Shown here piece after piece: positions 1-12,700 of a stretch of 64,000 nt of DNA. The notes beneath the pieces are model-generated. The model was not told the DNA's origin. It ran no database searches and saw nothing but the letters and a program-made list of their open reading frames with translations. Source of the stretch: Utricularia gibba. Taxonomy: Eukaryota; Streptophyta; Magnoliopsida; Lamiales; Lentibulariaceae. Location of the stretch: assembly GCA_002189035.1 (NCBI GenBank), contig CM007990.1, positions 3,100,001-3,164,000 of the forward strand, in the 5' to 3' direction. Within the stretch, counting starts at the first letter, position 1. Every line of letters begins with the position of its first letter. Made by a program: the position numbers and the translations under genes.

Positions 1-23
1 CAGACATCTTTTTTGCTGAGCCT

Positions 24-29
24 GGCCCA
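24..29 (-). promoter_or_regulatory. Site II element upstream of SURF6
   Basis: The plus strand reads GGCCCA, which is TGGGCC on the minus strand, the site II core (TGGGCY). Site II motifs paired with telo-boxes are known in plant promoters of ribosomal-protein and ribosome-biogenesis genes. It lies about 235 bp before the SURF6 start codon, upstream of or within the 5'UTR. A six-base motif can occur by chance; the pairing with the telo-box is what supports it. Confidence 0.45.
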
Positions 30-120
30 ATACGCACAGCGATTTTCATCCCTACGTTGCAGACATCCCTTCAGTTCTCCCGCCGTTACACTTCTTCGGT
101 TCTCGTCTTCCAATCCCAAG

Positions 121-258
121 GTAAGGAGCCTGCGTGCTCTTGGTTTTTCAGTTTCCTGAATTTTTCCACTCTCTTGATTGTTTAGTCGTAGGGCAGGATT
201 CGGATTTTATGGCGTTGATTCTCCATTAGAATTTTTATGTGTTTCTCGTAAACCCTAG
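121..258 (+). other. Predicted 5'UTR intron of SURF6
   Basis: A strong donor (CCCAAG followed by GTAAGG) starts at 121, and an acceptor ending CCCTAG lies at 258, two bases before the start codon. The interval is T-rich and about 138 bp long, a normal plant intron size. A leader intron just before the ATG is common in plant housekeeping genes. The telo-box falls in the last bases of this intron. Confidence 0.6.
250..257 (+). promoter_or_regulatory. Telo-box (AAACCCTA)
   Basis: The octamer AAACCCTA sits just before the SURF6 ATG, overlapping the predicted intron acceptor. Telo-boxes near the start of plant translation and ribosome-biogenesis genes, usually together with site II motifs, are linked to expression in dividing cells. 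Its presence fits the SURF6 assignment. Confidence 0.5.
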
Positions 259-260
259 GA

Positions 261-1228
261 ATGAAGACTAAGAAGAAGCAGAAGGATTTTTGCAACATTA
301 CCGACGTCGGGGCGATGGAGGAGGGTCATGGTGACCTCGAATCGATGATCCGTTCCCATGGTGAATTTTTCAATCTTTTGATAGAACGTATACCTGCAAG
401 GTTCTATCTTCCCAATGAAGATGAAGACTCAAAACCGTGGTACCAGGGGCTCAAAAAGGCTGCTAAGGCGAGACTAAAGCAGCAATTTAAGAAAAATAGG
501 AAGCTTGCTCGTCGCCAGCGGTTTGACCCAGATAAGGAGCAAGTCTCCACGGTGAGCCTTCTGGAGCAGCAGACGGAAGACAAGGGGACAGTAGGAAATT
601 CTGAAACATCGGTTACGTATGAAGAACTGCATGAAAAACTGAGGAGGAGAATTGAACTCTTAAAGGGGAACCGTGGAGAGAATAAATATGATGGAAAGAA
701 GGCCAAGAATGATTTTCGAAAGCGTAAGGGGTTCCGGAGAGTGGTGATGGTGAGAATGCTGGCGCAGGAATGCAAGTAGATGATGAGAATATTGAATATG
801 GTAAGCTTCGTTTGGGGGATGAGAATGAGGCGGCCAGGAAGAAGAAAAAGAGGAACCTCACTAAGGAAAAGGAATTGCAGAAAGTCAAGATGTTAGCAGA
901 GGCGAAGAAGGAAAATCCGTATGTCGCAAACCGTGAGTCTTGGCAAGCAGCCGCAAACAGGGCGGTGGGAATCAAGGTTCATGATGACGCACGGCTCATT
1001 AAGGATAGCATGAGACGGCAGAAGAGGAGGAAGGAAAAAAGTGCAGAAATGTGGAAGGGGAGGGTGGAAACGCAGGAGAAGAAGCAGAAGGAAAGACAGG
1101 ACAGAAGGAAGCAGAATATTGCAGCAAGGATCAATGACAAGAAGATGAGGAAAATTGCCAAACGGGAGAAGAAACTTTTGAGGCCAGGTTTTGAGGGCAG
1201 AAAGGAGGGATACATCACAAACGAGTAA
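261..1228 (+). CDS. SURF6: Surfeit locus protein 6 (SURF6) homologue, coding region interrupted by a one-base frameshift
   Basis: SURF6/Rrp14 family proteins are nucleolar, very basic, RNA-binding factors for ribosomal-RNA processing. The first open part (261-779) carries the plant SURF6 N-terminal signature: an FF..LIERIPARFYLP stretch, then KPWYQGL, then an Arg/Lys block ending ARRQRFDPDK, and then the start of the conserved domain (YEELHEKLRRRIELLKGNR). The second part (in frame from about 737 to the stop at 1228) carries the C-terminal half: ENIEYGKLRL, ESWQAAANRAVGIKV, and Lys/Arg-rich coiled-coil sequence. Together they give about 322 residues, close to the family's usual length. The frames change between about 734 and 737, where one base appears to be missing. 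No intron of plausible size explains it: a GT at 724 would give an intron of only about 43 bp. Everything else (UTR intron, telo-box, site II) looks functional, so this is either a sequencing error or a young pseudogene. Confidence 0.88.
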
Positions 1229-2399
1229 TAGTTCAGCCTTTTAGATTGCTCTTGCATCGTTCTACTTTCTTGTTTTTGTTGTTATACTCAGCTTGTGCTA
1301 TTACCGAATGTTATTATGATGATGAAGGCAATAGTTTGCTCTGTTCTTTCTTCTGGTGTTGATTGGGAACTAGAATTCGTGTACGTTGTGGTTAAGACGT
1401 TTGAAAACTCAGTTGCCTTGGTTTCCTTTGGATGAGATAAGGGAATGGTTCTTGGGATATGTTGAGCAGAATCATATCTATGGTCCATTGATCTCAAGGC
1501 GACCTCCTTTTTTCTCCATTATGTTGCACCCCTAATCCTCCAGGTTCATGGGTTAAGGTATAAAAGAATGCTTCTGCCGCCAGGGCCTCCTGTTCTACGG
1601 GAAACGTGGTGCATGTTGTTTGTACAGCATCCCACATCCATTTCTAAAAAGTAATGGTCCCGTCATGTCTACCAGTCCCGATGCTTTCGTTTCGCCCCAT
1701 TCTTTAGCAAAACCGGTGTGGAAACACGCAAGATGTTGCCTTTTGCAACCACTCAAACTCTGTTACAATGGCTGGGATCTGGTAATGATGGAAGGGAACT
1801 CAGAGCCATCTGTCTGTCTGTCGTCATCTACTGTGGTTAATCACGAACAGCAAGGGCTTGAAATGATCAAAGAGGTTTCTTTGGTAGCTGCTAATCTGGG
1901 CTTGAAATAAACATACTTCACTATCTTATTTATTAAATCTATCACCACCACCACTTAACACCATTTTTTTTATCCAATTTTGTGCGCATCAATATTTCAA
2001 ACTATGAAAATAAATTTGGTTCAACATCAACATTCAACAAGGGAAAGATACACAAAAAAATATCTACATGTTTGTTCCATTTCAGAAATTCAAATGGAAA
2101 CTTTTTTAGGTTATTTCCATCTTTTTTATTTAATTTTTCCTACATTTTTTTACATGCTTTATACTAATAAGAAAATATATTTTGTAACTTTTCATGATAA
2201 TTTTGAATTAAATTAGAGGTAAATTGTGACTCAAACTGGATGACCATGTTTGAAATTGAAATGAACCCCAAGAGAAGGTTTAAAAATAAAGATTTTATCT
2301 AAGATTTGAGTTTTAGATAAAGATTTGAAAATTATATTGAAAAATTTAGATAGAGAGCTTGATTGTAACAGTTCATATAGTCTCCATTATATAACTAAA
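1229..2399. other. SURF6 3' flank, no gene recognised
   Basis: The first few hundred bases probably include the SURF6 3'UTR. A 96-codon open frame at 1620-1910 (+) has no motif I recognise. From about 1920 the composition turns strongly AT-rich and looks intergenic. Confidence 0.4.
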
Positions 2400-2830
2400 T
2401 AACATGATTGATCCCCAATATTTGATCAAAATAGCATACTTAGTCCCCATTAGCATAATTGATCACTAATGTTTTACCTACGGGACATTTGTAACGCAAG
2501 ATTTAAAATATTTAGTAAAAATAATCCTCAACATTTTCTAATTTTGGTATAATTGGTATTCACTATTTGAATACCTGATATAATTAGTCACCATTATTTA
2601 AAATTGGCACTACTTTAATTTAGCTCCCAAATTAAATTGGTAACATACATCTCCTAAACCCTAATTAAACGCTAATTATGGGGATTGTAAAATGGAAAAA
2701 TTGATCCCCATAATGAAACGCTAATTTTTCTACATCATGTGGGTGACAAGTCATCAGGCGCCACCACCGTCACTGAGACTCATGGCTGCAAGTTTGAGCG
2801 TGCGCATCAAGTGATGGGCTCTCTGCCATG
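2400..2830 (+). repeat. Dispersed repeat, copy 1
   Basis: A segment of about 430 bp containing phrases such as CCCCAATATTTGATCAAAAT, GATCACTAATGTTTTAC and ACAAGTCATCAGGC recurs in the same order and orientation at about 4970-5350. The 3' end leads into a GC-rich stretch (about 2740-2960) with near-repeats around GGGCGAAGGGC and CGCCCGATG. Non-coding; possibly a MITE or non-autonomous transposon. Confidence 0.6.
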
Positions 2831-2960
2831 TGCACTCGCTTATGCCTCGATGGGCAAAGGGCGAGTAGCCACCGTCCCCCGATGTAAGGCTCTGGCGGGC
2901 GAAGGGCAAGCAGCCGCTCGTCGCCCGATGCGAGACTCAGGTGGTGAAGGGCTCGGATGA
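2740..2960. repeat. GC-rich patch with degenerate internal repeats
   Basis: This patch is far richer in GC than its surroundings and contains two related modules of about 45 bp (GGGCAAAGGGCGAGTAGCC and GGGCGAAGGGCAAGCAGCC, each followed by a CCGATG motif). Its short open frame (2739-2960) is a consequence of the composition and shows no protein motif. Confidence 0.4.
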
Positions 2961-4969
2961 AAAGTAAATACCAATGGTTTCGTTTTTCTTTATGTCATAG
3001 TGCTAACACTGAAAAGTATTTGTGATATGGTAGTAATACATATAACATTTATCGACCCTAAATATCTAGATATTCCTATAAAACATCTAATTTCTAAAGA
3101 ATTGTCCAATTTACTTTTGATTTAAAGAGATAAATTATTGATAACACCTGCCAAATGTCACATTTTAATTGTGACGTCAAATTTATTTTTTAAAAAAAGA
3201 AATACATTAACTACAACACTTATGAAACGATTTAATAGTATATCACACTTATTTTTATTTTTTTAATTGATTTTTCTTAAATAAATAAATTTATATATAT
3301 GTAATACCTATAATATCTTTTTTAATAGTAAAATGATAGTAATAACCCTTTCAAAAAATTATATTTGTAGAATAGTCCTATTTGTCAAAAATTTTCAAAT
3401 AACCCTGTTTTGTTTTAATAAATTATTTTTCTTGACATGTTTTCTATATATAATGAAATATTTTTATATGTTTTACAATGAATTATATAAAAATATTTTT
3501 ATAAATAATAAAGAAATATATTTACTTGAAATTATAATATAATGTAAATGATTATATTGATAATTGAATATGTGTAAATAATTGTTTGAATTTGATAAAT
3601 GTTATAAATCATGATAACTGATTTAAATTATAAAAACGTGTGACATATTATAATAACTGTATTTAACACAATATATTAAAAAGAATTAGATTCATTCATT
3701 TTAAAAGAAAATTAAATTCCGAAAAAAACTAAATAAGAAATTATCATTAAATCAGTTTGTATAAATAATAATTAGTATGATTTTTTGTTATTTTAAATTT
3801 TTATTTTTAAAAAAATATTTTTGGTTATTAAAAATGTAATGCATTAACGATATATTAGAGGATTTTATAAGATGGTTTAAAAAATGATATAACACAATTT
3901 TATAGTAAGATCACCTATAAAATAATTAATTTGGTAAGAGTCACACGTCCATGTGTTATGCATAAATTACGCTCATGTGTGTGTCACATGGGCATGGATT
4001 ATACATAACCCTTGCTCGTGTACTTTTTTGATATCATACATGCATGATTTATATTCTTACAATAAATTTCTTTAATTATGTATATGGTACAATAGAAATT
4101 ACTATGAAAATAATAACTTTTATTTACAAAAATGTCGGAATCTACCAAACATTTTTTTCTAAATTAGAAATTGTATGGTGTGGAGATTGTGGGTTATACG
4201 TCATTGCTGCCATTTTTAGTTGCAAACTATCATGTAAATCAAATATTGAATGTCTACCTTGAACTGTCGAAATGTTGACACCATGCATTTACTTCTAGTA
4301 TGAGGCAAATTGTCTATATGTTGGAGTGTTTTCATCATTATCTTGTGGTATCAGTAGGGTATCATATCTTCGGGATGATAAAAATTGTTCTTGGCTTTGT
4401 GACATGCTCTTTATCAATAGTGAATGACTATTGTCTACGTAACTCTTGTGTTCTAGTTGAATGGCATCCTTCATGATTCTAATAATTCATTGCACTTTGG
4501 TGACGTGTTTCCTTCAGACAGCCACATTTAATCTCTTTTTATTCAAGATTAACATAAAGCCTAAATGTACCTAGAGCCTATTTAGATTTATCTCGACAAG
4601 GATGACCCCCTTCTCCATCATAAGTTTGTTCCATAACACGAGTTCTATAAAATAGATTTGTCCTTGTTTGCGGATTGATGCTGAACTCGTGGCACGCCTA
4701 AAAAGTTAATACAACATTAGATATGTATACTAGAATTTATATGTATTAATCTAAAATTTACTCTTTGTACATGGAGATATAGAATCATTTCTGTCAACCA
4801 AAAACCACAATCGTATGTTATATCTTATAGATTCACTTTATAAGCTTGAGAATAGTATATTCCAACTTCAATCAGTTCGCATTCTATTTTTATATTGTTG
4901 TATCGGTTACACAAAAGATTTTAACCTCTTTTCTTATGAGCTATGTAGATCTCCTCAATTTTATCAATA

Positions 4970-5350
4970 AATGATCGATTCCCAATATTTGATCAAAATA
5001 GCATACAATCCCCTTTAGCATAATTGATCACTAATGTTTTACTTACGGGACATTTTTAGCACAAGATTTAAAATAATCATCAACATTTTCTAATTTTGGT
5101 ATGATTGGTATTCTCTATTAAATTGGCAACATACGTCTCCTAAATCCTTATTAAACACTAATTATGGGGATTCTAAAATGGAAAAATTGATCCCCATAAT
5201 CAAACACTAATTTTTTTCTACATCATATGGTTAAATTGTTATCATTGTGGGCAACAAGTCATCAGGCACCACCATCCATTGCCGACCACCGTCATTGACA
5301 CTCATGGCCTACTATCACGCAAGTTTGAGCGTGCACATCAAGTGATGGGT
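4970..5350 (+). repeat. Dispersed repeat, copy 2
   Basis: Second copy of the 2400-2830 repeat, in direct orientation about 2.57 kb away. It is slightly shorter through small deletions, and the GC-rich tail seen after copy 1 is missing. The sequence after copy 2 (about 5400-5520) has phrases resembling the reverse complement of the repeat start, so the full element may be a fold-back MITE of about 550 bp. Confidence 0.55.
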
Positions 5351-5599
5351 TCTTAGTCATACGGTTTATGATTTGAATTAAAAGTACAAATTCATAAAAC
5401 AATGGGGATTAGTTTTGGTAGGTTTTTAAATAATGCAAATTTATTTTTCATAGTTTCAAATAGTATGGATGAGTAGTAATAATTTGGAGACCAATTATGC
5501 CATTTTGGTAAACACTAGTGTCTTAGTGACTTGTGATGTAATTTTCCATTAGATGTAAGATGAATATAAAATTTGATATAAATCTATTAGAAATTTTAT

Positions 5600-8500
5600 A
5601 GAAAGTACAAATCTTTTTCTTTGTAAAAGTACTAAAACATCCAATTTTTACAAAGTTTATGTCTTAGGATTTAGATCTCATTTTAAAGTTTGTCTTGCTT
5701 TTAGTTTTTTTTTGTATTTTTTCATATTATGGGTAAGCACTTGAAACTAAAGATCTTAAATGAAATTATGCTTGCTCAAGTTGCTAGATGTATGATTGTT
5801 TTACTATGTTTAATTAATTTTATTTTACATAATATATTTCTTATTGATGTACTCTTAATTACTATTAACCTAAATAAAGTGTAGGTAAAATTTACCTCAG
5901 GTAAAAAAAAAGTCTCAATTGAATATCGTTATCTAGACATATCTGATCTAAATTACTTGTGACAATATCAGTTGTAGGATATAGAATTAAATATAGAGAA
6001 AACATAGATTATCATAGCAAAATGAGTCTAATGGTATGATTGATTTTATAATCTTACTAAATGAAACATAATGTTATAAAAATTATTATATAACATTATT
6101 TCAGAAAAAACATCTCTAAAATTATGCAAATGAATTAATTCTTGAGATTTATGTGGACACAAGGACTAATTTGTATATCATTAGAGTTTTAATCCGAAGT
6201 CACTATTCAATATTTTTTAAAACTCATATTTTGGTTTTATTGTGTTTTATTTTGAGTTTGTTTTAAAAAATTCTAAAATGTTTGGAAACAATCTGTTTTA
6301 TTATTTAAATAATTTTTCCATATTTATAGAGTTAGCATGATAGAATAATTTTAATTTCAAGATTATGAAAATTAATAAAATATTTTATACAGTATGTGAT
6401 TATGATTTAGATTTTGTTAAGTATTTGTGGGTTGTTTTTTTTATTATTATATAATTTGTAACCTTCCATATGATTAAAAAGGACAATGAGTATTAGACAT
6501 AATATATAATATGCTTTATGTTAATTCCTGAATTTTACATCTATTTAGAAACGTGTACTTGAAGAGGATTTCAACTTATATAATCTACGTCAATAGTAGA
6601 TGTTTATTGATTACCTAATCTATTTTTTTTTATAGGAACATAGATATTGAGATTAGTGCCACAAATGTAGAATTCTAATGTCTGGATATCTTAACTAACA
6701 ATGTTTCTTGAAAAATATATTTCAGGATTCATTATGATCAAATTAAATGCATGTGTTATATGAAAAAGTCAAACCTATAATATGTAATGAGTATGGTTGA
6801 TATCTAGACAATGATGCAATGATGCAATGAATAGAAAATGATGCAATGAATAAATATGAAAAATATATTTCTGGATATCTAATATTTGCGGTATCTAGAA
6901 TGTGCAATGAATAGATAATGATGCAACCTTTAAACTGTATTTAGTAGTTGGTATAATTAGTTATATACTAAGTATTAGAATACAAAATTTGTGTTTTATA
7001 GTTAGTATAAATTTTTCCCGATATATTATATATATATATATATTACTATAAGTATATATTTCTCTCGTGCAACATCCCTCTTTAAATTTATCATGATATT
7101 GTGGATAAATTTATACCAAGAGAATATATACTTATATAATTTTAGCTGACTACCAAGCATAGCCTTAGGGTACAAGGAATTAGCATCATATACTAGATTT
7201 TTTATTGACTTGAATGATAAGTAATCAATCATAAGTGTGTTATTACTAACATATCGACCTTAGAATCCTACATCTAGAGATCATGTGTGTTCCTACTCTT
7301 TTAATATCACATTTTTTACTTGATTTTCATGATCACGTGCATGTGTTTCAATGATCCCCATGGAATCTCATATGAAAGCAAGCCTATTCGCCTTCATGAA
7401 GCCAAAGACCCCAATTCATTATTTAATCAAGTTGCATGCTGTAGTAGAGTTTTAATGTTAGTCATTTGTAGCCAAAAATACATGGTTCAGTAGACATCAT
7501 GTGGTGAATTTTATGCATAAAATTTTATAAAACATTCTATAATCTGCTGAATATAGAGTCATAAGAAAACTACAAAAAAAAAAGAACAAAGAACAAAGTA
7601 TTGTATATGAGTCACATAGCATATGAACAATAATCATGTTATCTTTATCTTACCATATCTATTATATATGCCTACATTTGACTTCTGTTACGACCTTTCG
7701 ATTCAACCTTGAAATACAATGTCAATCAGTACACCATTAGTATCTAACACAAACAACTTCGTTTGATGTTCCACAATAGATGTTGAGGACCACTGTAATC
7801 CCATCTACTCTTGTACTATTTAAATTTAACAATGCTTTATTTTATTTAATGAGATTACTAACATTAATCTTATGATTCTCTTGATGGATTTGAGTGTTGT
7901 TAGATGACTCTTTTATGACATCATCATTATCTATTTATATATGCATTTGTTGGGTAAGTGTATAGATCAATAGGTTGTATTTTTACAATATTAAAAATAT
8001 TAATGAGCCTTTATGAATTTATTTCATCAAAAGCTTCTCAACTCAAATATTTATTTTATTTTACATAATTATAATACTCAAACTTATCCAATTTATTACC
8101 TAACAGTCATATTTTAAAAATCCTAATCATTCTCTTTTCCTCTTTGATTTTCATTGTTCCTCTTACAGTGCTTCAAATGATTTCGATCAATTCAAAGTTT
8201 CTACAAAATCGGGTTTTGTTTTGATGATCTGCATTTAGTGTTTATCCATTATTTTAGTTCTATAATATCTCTAAATTTTCATCGTTAGTATTCTTTTATT
8301 CAGTCTTGTACCGTAAGAATATTATGATGAAGATGTCACTTGTCATGTGACTCGTTGTTCTATTACAAGTTACTACATTTATTTTGGAGGACAATCCATC
8401 TGTTGGCAAGTCAAGAAACATAAAATTATATCTAGGTCATTTAATGAGGCTGAATATTGAAGTATGGCTGCAACAACTATTGAATTCAAGTCGCTCATTT

Positions 8501-9780
8501 CTTTATTGCAAGATATGAAGACATTCCTCATCCCATATCTTTGTTTTTTAGACAATAAGATAGTTATCCATAACTAAGAATTTTATGTTTCATTAGGAAC
8601 CAAACATTTAGATATTGATTGTCATGTTATTTGTAAGGCATTTGTAACCATTTTGGTTATACCAAAATATGTCCTTTCGAAGAGTTAAATTACCAATATC
8701 TTCATCAAGACTTTGCCAACACATCATTTTAGGAGTTTGTTGTTACAATTGTGACTTACGAGTACATATCTTTAAGATGTTGCATCTTGAGGAAAGAGTG
8801 TTGAAATAACTTTCTTTTTTTTCATCTTCCTCTTATGGTGGTTCCATAGGTTGTATATGATTGTTTCATTAGCACCATAGCTCGTACACAACCGTTTCTT
8901 TTACATTGTTTCTTGTATAAATATCCCTGCATCGATTGAATGCACTTACTAATTTTCTCCAAGTCTCTTCTCTACTTCTTCACAATCAGATATTGTTGTC
9001 GAAAAACATTTGATCTAATTTGTTTGTGATAATATGAGTTGTAGGGGATATAGTTAAATACGGAAAAAAAACATAAATTATCAAGGGAGTCAAAATGTAC
9101 ATAGTGATGTACTTGATTTTATAATTTCATTGAATAAATAATGATATAATAACAACTATTAAATAGTAATACTTCCACAATGAATCATATCTTGAGATTT
9201 ACTCACACACAACTACAAGTTTTAATATTAGTAGAGCTTTGATTTGAACCCATTTTTTTAGATTTTTAAAACTCCTCTTTTTTTTAAATTTAAAATATTA
9301 ATTTTTTGTAAAGAGAATCTTTTTATTGTTTGACTTTTGTATATATGTAGAATTATCATGAGAGAATGATTTTAACTTTAAGCTTATAAGAATTAATTTT
9401 AGAATTCTGTGAAGTATTTTTTAGATCTAGTTTTTTTTTGTTTTCATTTAGTGCTGCTCTAAATTACTTACCCATGTTAGATATTTTTGATTATATAATT
9501 TGCTAACTCTCCATATAATTAAAAATCAACATAAGTATCAACCGCAGCATGTAATGTGCTTTTATGTTGGTAATAAAGAGAATACCTTGAACTTGAATCT
9601 GGTGGGTTGGAGAGATCAAATTTTGCTTTCGGGTAATTAGCGCTGCTTTGGTTGGTACAAAATGTCAAGAATCAATTTTCCTTTTTCTGTTTTGTAAAGC
9701 CATTTCCTACCACTGCTTCTCAATACTTGTTACAAGCGGTCGTATGGTTGCTGGTGGAGAGGATCTCCATGTGACTGGCC
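5600..9780. repeat. AT-rich intergenic DNA with two worn copies of repeat family R2
   Basis: No coding region is recognised. Two segments, about 5960-6470 and 9000-9500, share an ordered set of phrases with the arms of the fold-back repeat at 31.8-33.5 kb (a TATCA...ATTGATTTTATAAT block, then a GAGCTTTGATT-like block). I read them as old copies of one repeat family. A short (TA)n run lies at about 7026-7043. The remainder is simple AT-rich sequence. Confidence 0.4.
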
Positions 9781-9783
9781 AAC

Positions 9784-12700
9784 TCACACAACATTGTCTG
9801 AGCTGCTGCACGTTTGGTAAGGAATCACATTCGCCCCAAAATCGCCATCCAAACTCATCTGTTGGACTTCCTGAGGGGACAGGATCTTGATGCAACGAAC
9901 GCAGTTCACAAATTCCCTGAACAAAACAACACAAGGAATCTACATTCAAAAGATGAGAGGCGAATTTTCGAGGTTGTATGGAAGTAATCCAGCTTAAGAT
10001 CCGACATGAGAGTCGAATCCAAAACTGAGCTGCTCCCAAACCTGCCTTGGGTAAATGAGAAAAGGACAAGTAGCGAAGGAAAGGAACATACTCCCAAGGA
10101 TCATCTCCTACTAGCAGGACATCATTCTCATGGTCTACATAAACTAGTTTCCAGCCAATTCTCTGTCCATCCTCGAGTTGTCCCTCTATACCAAATCTAC
10201 GAGCCATGTCCTGCTTAAGCTCATCGTATCCAGAATAACTTGTGATATCTATTGATCGTCCTACGGCTCCGCGTTTGTATACCTAAGGAGAACATGCTAT
10301 CTATATTGGACCAGCAGAGATAGTCTCCATGAATCAAGCAAGTATTGAAAAGAAAAAGAAAAAAACCAAACCTTGGTGTAAGTTCGCATCCTAGGAACCG
10401 GTGGTTGTGGCCAGGACCCTCTACTCATGAGGCTATTGTCATTCATTGTCGAATCCATGGAATTGAATGCCACATCTTGAACCCCAAATGACTGATGGGA
10501 GACCATTGATGATGAAAAAGCAGGCCGAGATTCCTTCAGGTTATCGTAGGTAGGCACCAAGCCTCCTCCTGGTGAGGGGTTAGTGGATAGGTCTTTAGCA
10601 GATCCTACAATGTTTCGGGTCATCGAAGGATCAGACATCATGGAAGATGCCAACTGGTGCTCAACGTTGGATCCAAAGAGAAAACCGTTTCTTGGATCAC
10701 CATGGACTTCCATTTCATGGCCTTCATCTCTGAAAACTACAGGCTGAACATTAAAAGACATGGAGCTGTTATTCTGAGAGACGTGAGCATCATTCTGAGA
10801 AAGCACAGATGTTGCTGAAGACTGACTCTCCAAGTGATCTATTTGGCCACCTGGGGGATTCGGACACATCGGTGAAGCAAAAACCCCTTGTTTATGGCTT
10901 TTGGATATGCTCAACGAGGCCTTCACGTCAGATTTTAGATGAAACTCCTTCAGACGGTTGTTGTTGGAACACATTTGTTCTTGAGCACTTGAGTTTAACA
11001 GCAGCATAGAAGAGCCCGCATTCAGACAGTTTGTTGATGGCGAATATGAACAAGAGGGTACATCTTCAGTAACAGCAGAAGGTCCAGCCCCAGCAGCTCC
11101 AGTCAATATACTGCTGCTTCCCGCTGAATGCTGGTTATTTATAGGGTTAAAGCAACCTCCCACAAGTCCATGTGCTTCAGAAAACATTGCAGACTGCTGC
11201 TGTTGTGGCATCTTTTCCTGCATATGTAGCTGGCCAATCCTCAGGCCGCTTTGATTATTATTTTGGGGCATCTGCTCCATTCTAGTTGTACCTTGAGAAG
11301 CATCCATCATCGGGACTGTTGAATTAGGTTGGTAGAAGCTGGGAGGGATGCCCATAGTCTGCTTTGGGTGATCCACCATCTGTGCCAATGAAGACTGAGG
11401 CATCCTGGACTGCTGTGACACCAGTGAATTCTGTTTCTGTAGCAGCTTCTGCAAAAGCTGAAGTTGAATTTGGTTCTCTGGCACATGAAGCTGCTGGTTC
11501 AAGACATCGGGCTGGGATGGCAGCAAACTTTGACCAGAAACTTGCTGTTGCTGGTGAGATAAGTTTTGAGACACATTTATCTGAGGCTGCTGGTTTAAAA
11601 GAGATGGGTGTTGCTGTGGCAGAGCATTTGGAACTTGTAAAGGAGGCTGGGATTGCAAAATCTGTGCTGGCACTTGGCTCACAGGAATGCTTGCAGACGT
11701 ATTCTGACCGCCTAAATTTTGACGAGGATGCTGAGATGCATCATTCATCTGCTGCTCTTGGGACATAATCGAGCCCACGGGGTTCACTGACGAAGAGGGC
11801 AGCTTCTGGAGCTGGTCTTGTGCTTGCTGGTTCGGCCTCTCTGGAGTATGCGGGGCAACCTGCATTGAAGGCAAGCCCAATTGAGCAATATCGGTGCCTG
11901 CAAGATTCTGCAAAGCAGAGCCTGGGATATAGTTTGTTTGAATAGAGTTTGCCAGCGGGTAATTCTGCTGCATGTTCATCCACTGAGCTAGACGCATGCC
12001 AGGAAGAGGTTGGGGATCCTTGACCCCAAAATCATCTCCAAGCCACGGCATTGTCCTCCTAAAAAGAACGTCCAGATCTGAATAAGCATCATCTGCAAGA
12101 AGAAACAAAATAAGATATTCCAGGGTACTTGTGGCATTGTGTGTGATTTGACTCCGGTGAGCCCATGATTTTATTCATTTGTAGATTAAAGCACACCTTA
12201 CCAAGAACTGATCATGGGCCAAAAGCATCAAAATAGAGGCCAAGAAAATGACAGAAAAAGAAAGGAGCATTTGTCCATGTAGCATTAAATGATTAGCTGA
12301 CACTACGTTCCCGTGGTTAGCATGTTCAAAACGAGATGCCATGAAAGCTGAAGGCTTGATTATAGAAAAATAGGGGTTGAGCGTCGTATCAAGGATGTAC
12401 CTGGCATTCCTGGTTGCCGAGGGCGCTTTTGCCGGAAAAATGGTGGACTTGGACAAATGAAGAATGGTGCAGTTACTGGCTCAATCTCCCAAATGGAGAC
12501 ACGGTTGCGCTTTTCTCCTGCAGTTGACTCATCCCAGGCGACCTATTCGTTCAATACCATGAAGTTTGCATAATTTGTGTGCAGAAAAAGATAGAAGCAT
12601 GATGGCGAATCAGTGAAACTAAAAGAAGATGCATAAATCTGTAATGTGTGTCTGATGAGCACTGCTCTTACCTGCAAGTTGCGCCACTGGGAATTCTTCC

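Noticed and set aside
724-769. A tiny intron explaining the SURF6 frame change
   Set aside because: A GTAAG donor at 724 exists, but any acceptor before 770 would make an intron below plausible plant size.
261-1228. Two separate basic-protein genes at 261-779 and 770-1228
   Set aside because: The two translations are the N- and C-terminal halves of SURF6 in order, so they are one gene split by a frame change.
1620-1910. 96-codon open frame after SURF6
   Set aside because: No motif, no splice context, biased toward being a 3'UTR or intergenic frame.
11364-11768. 134-codon open frame on the plus strand
   Set aside because: It is the antisense shadow of the Gln-rich ARF exon.
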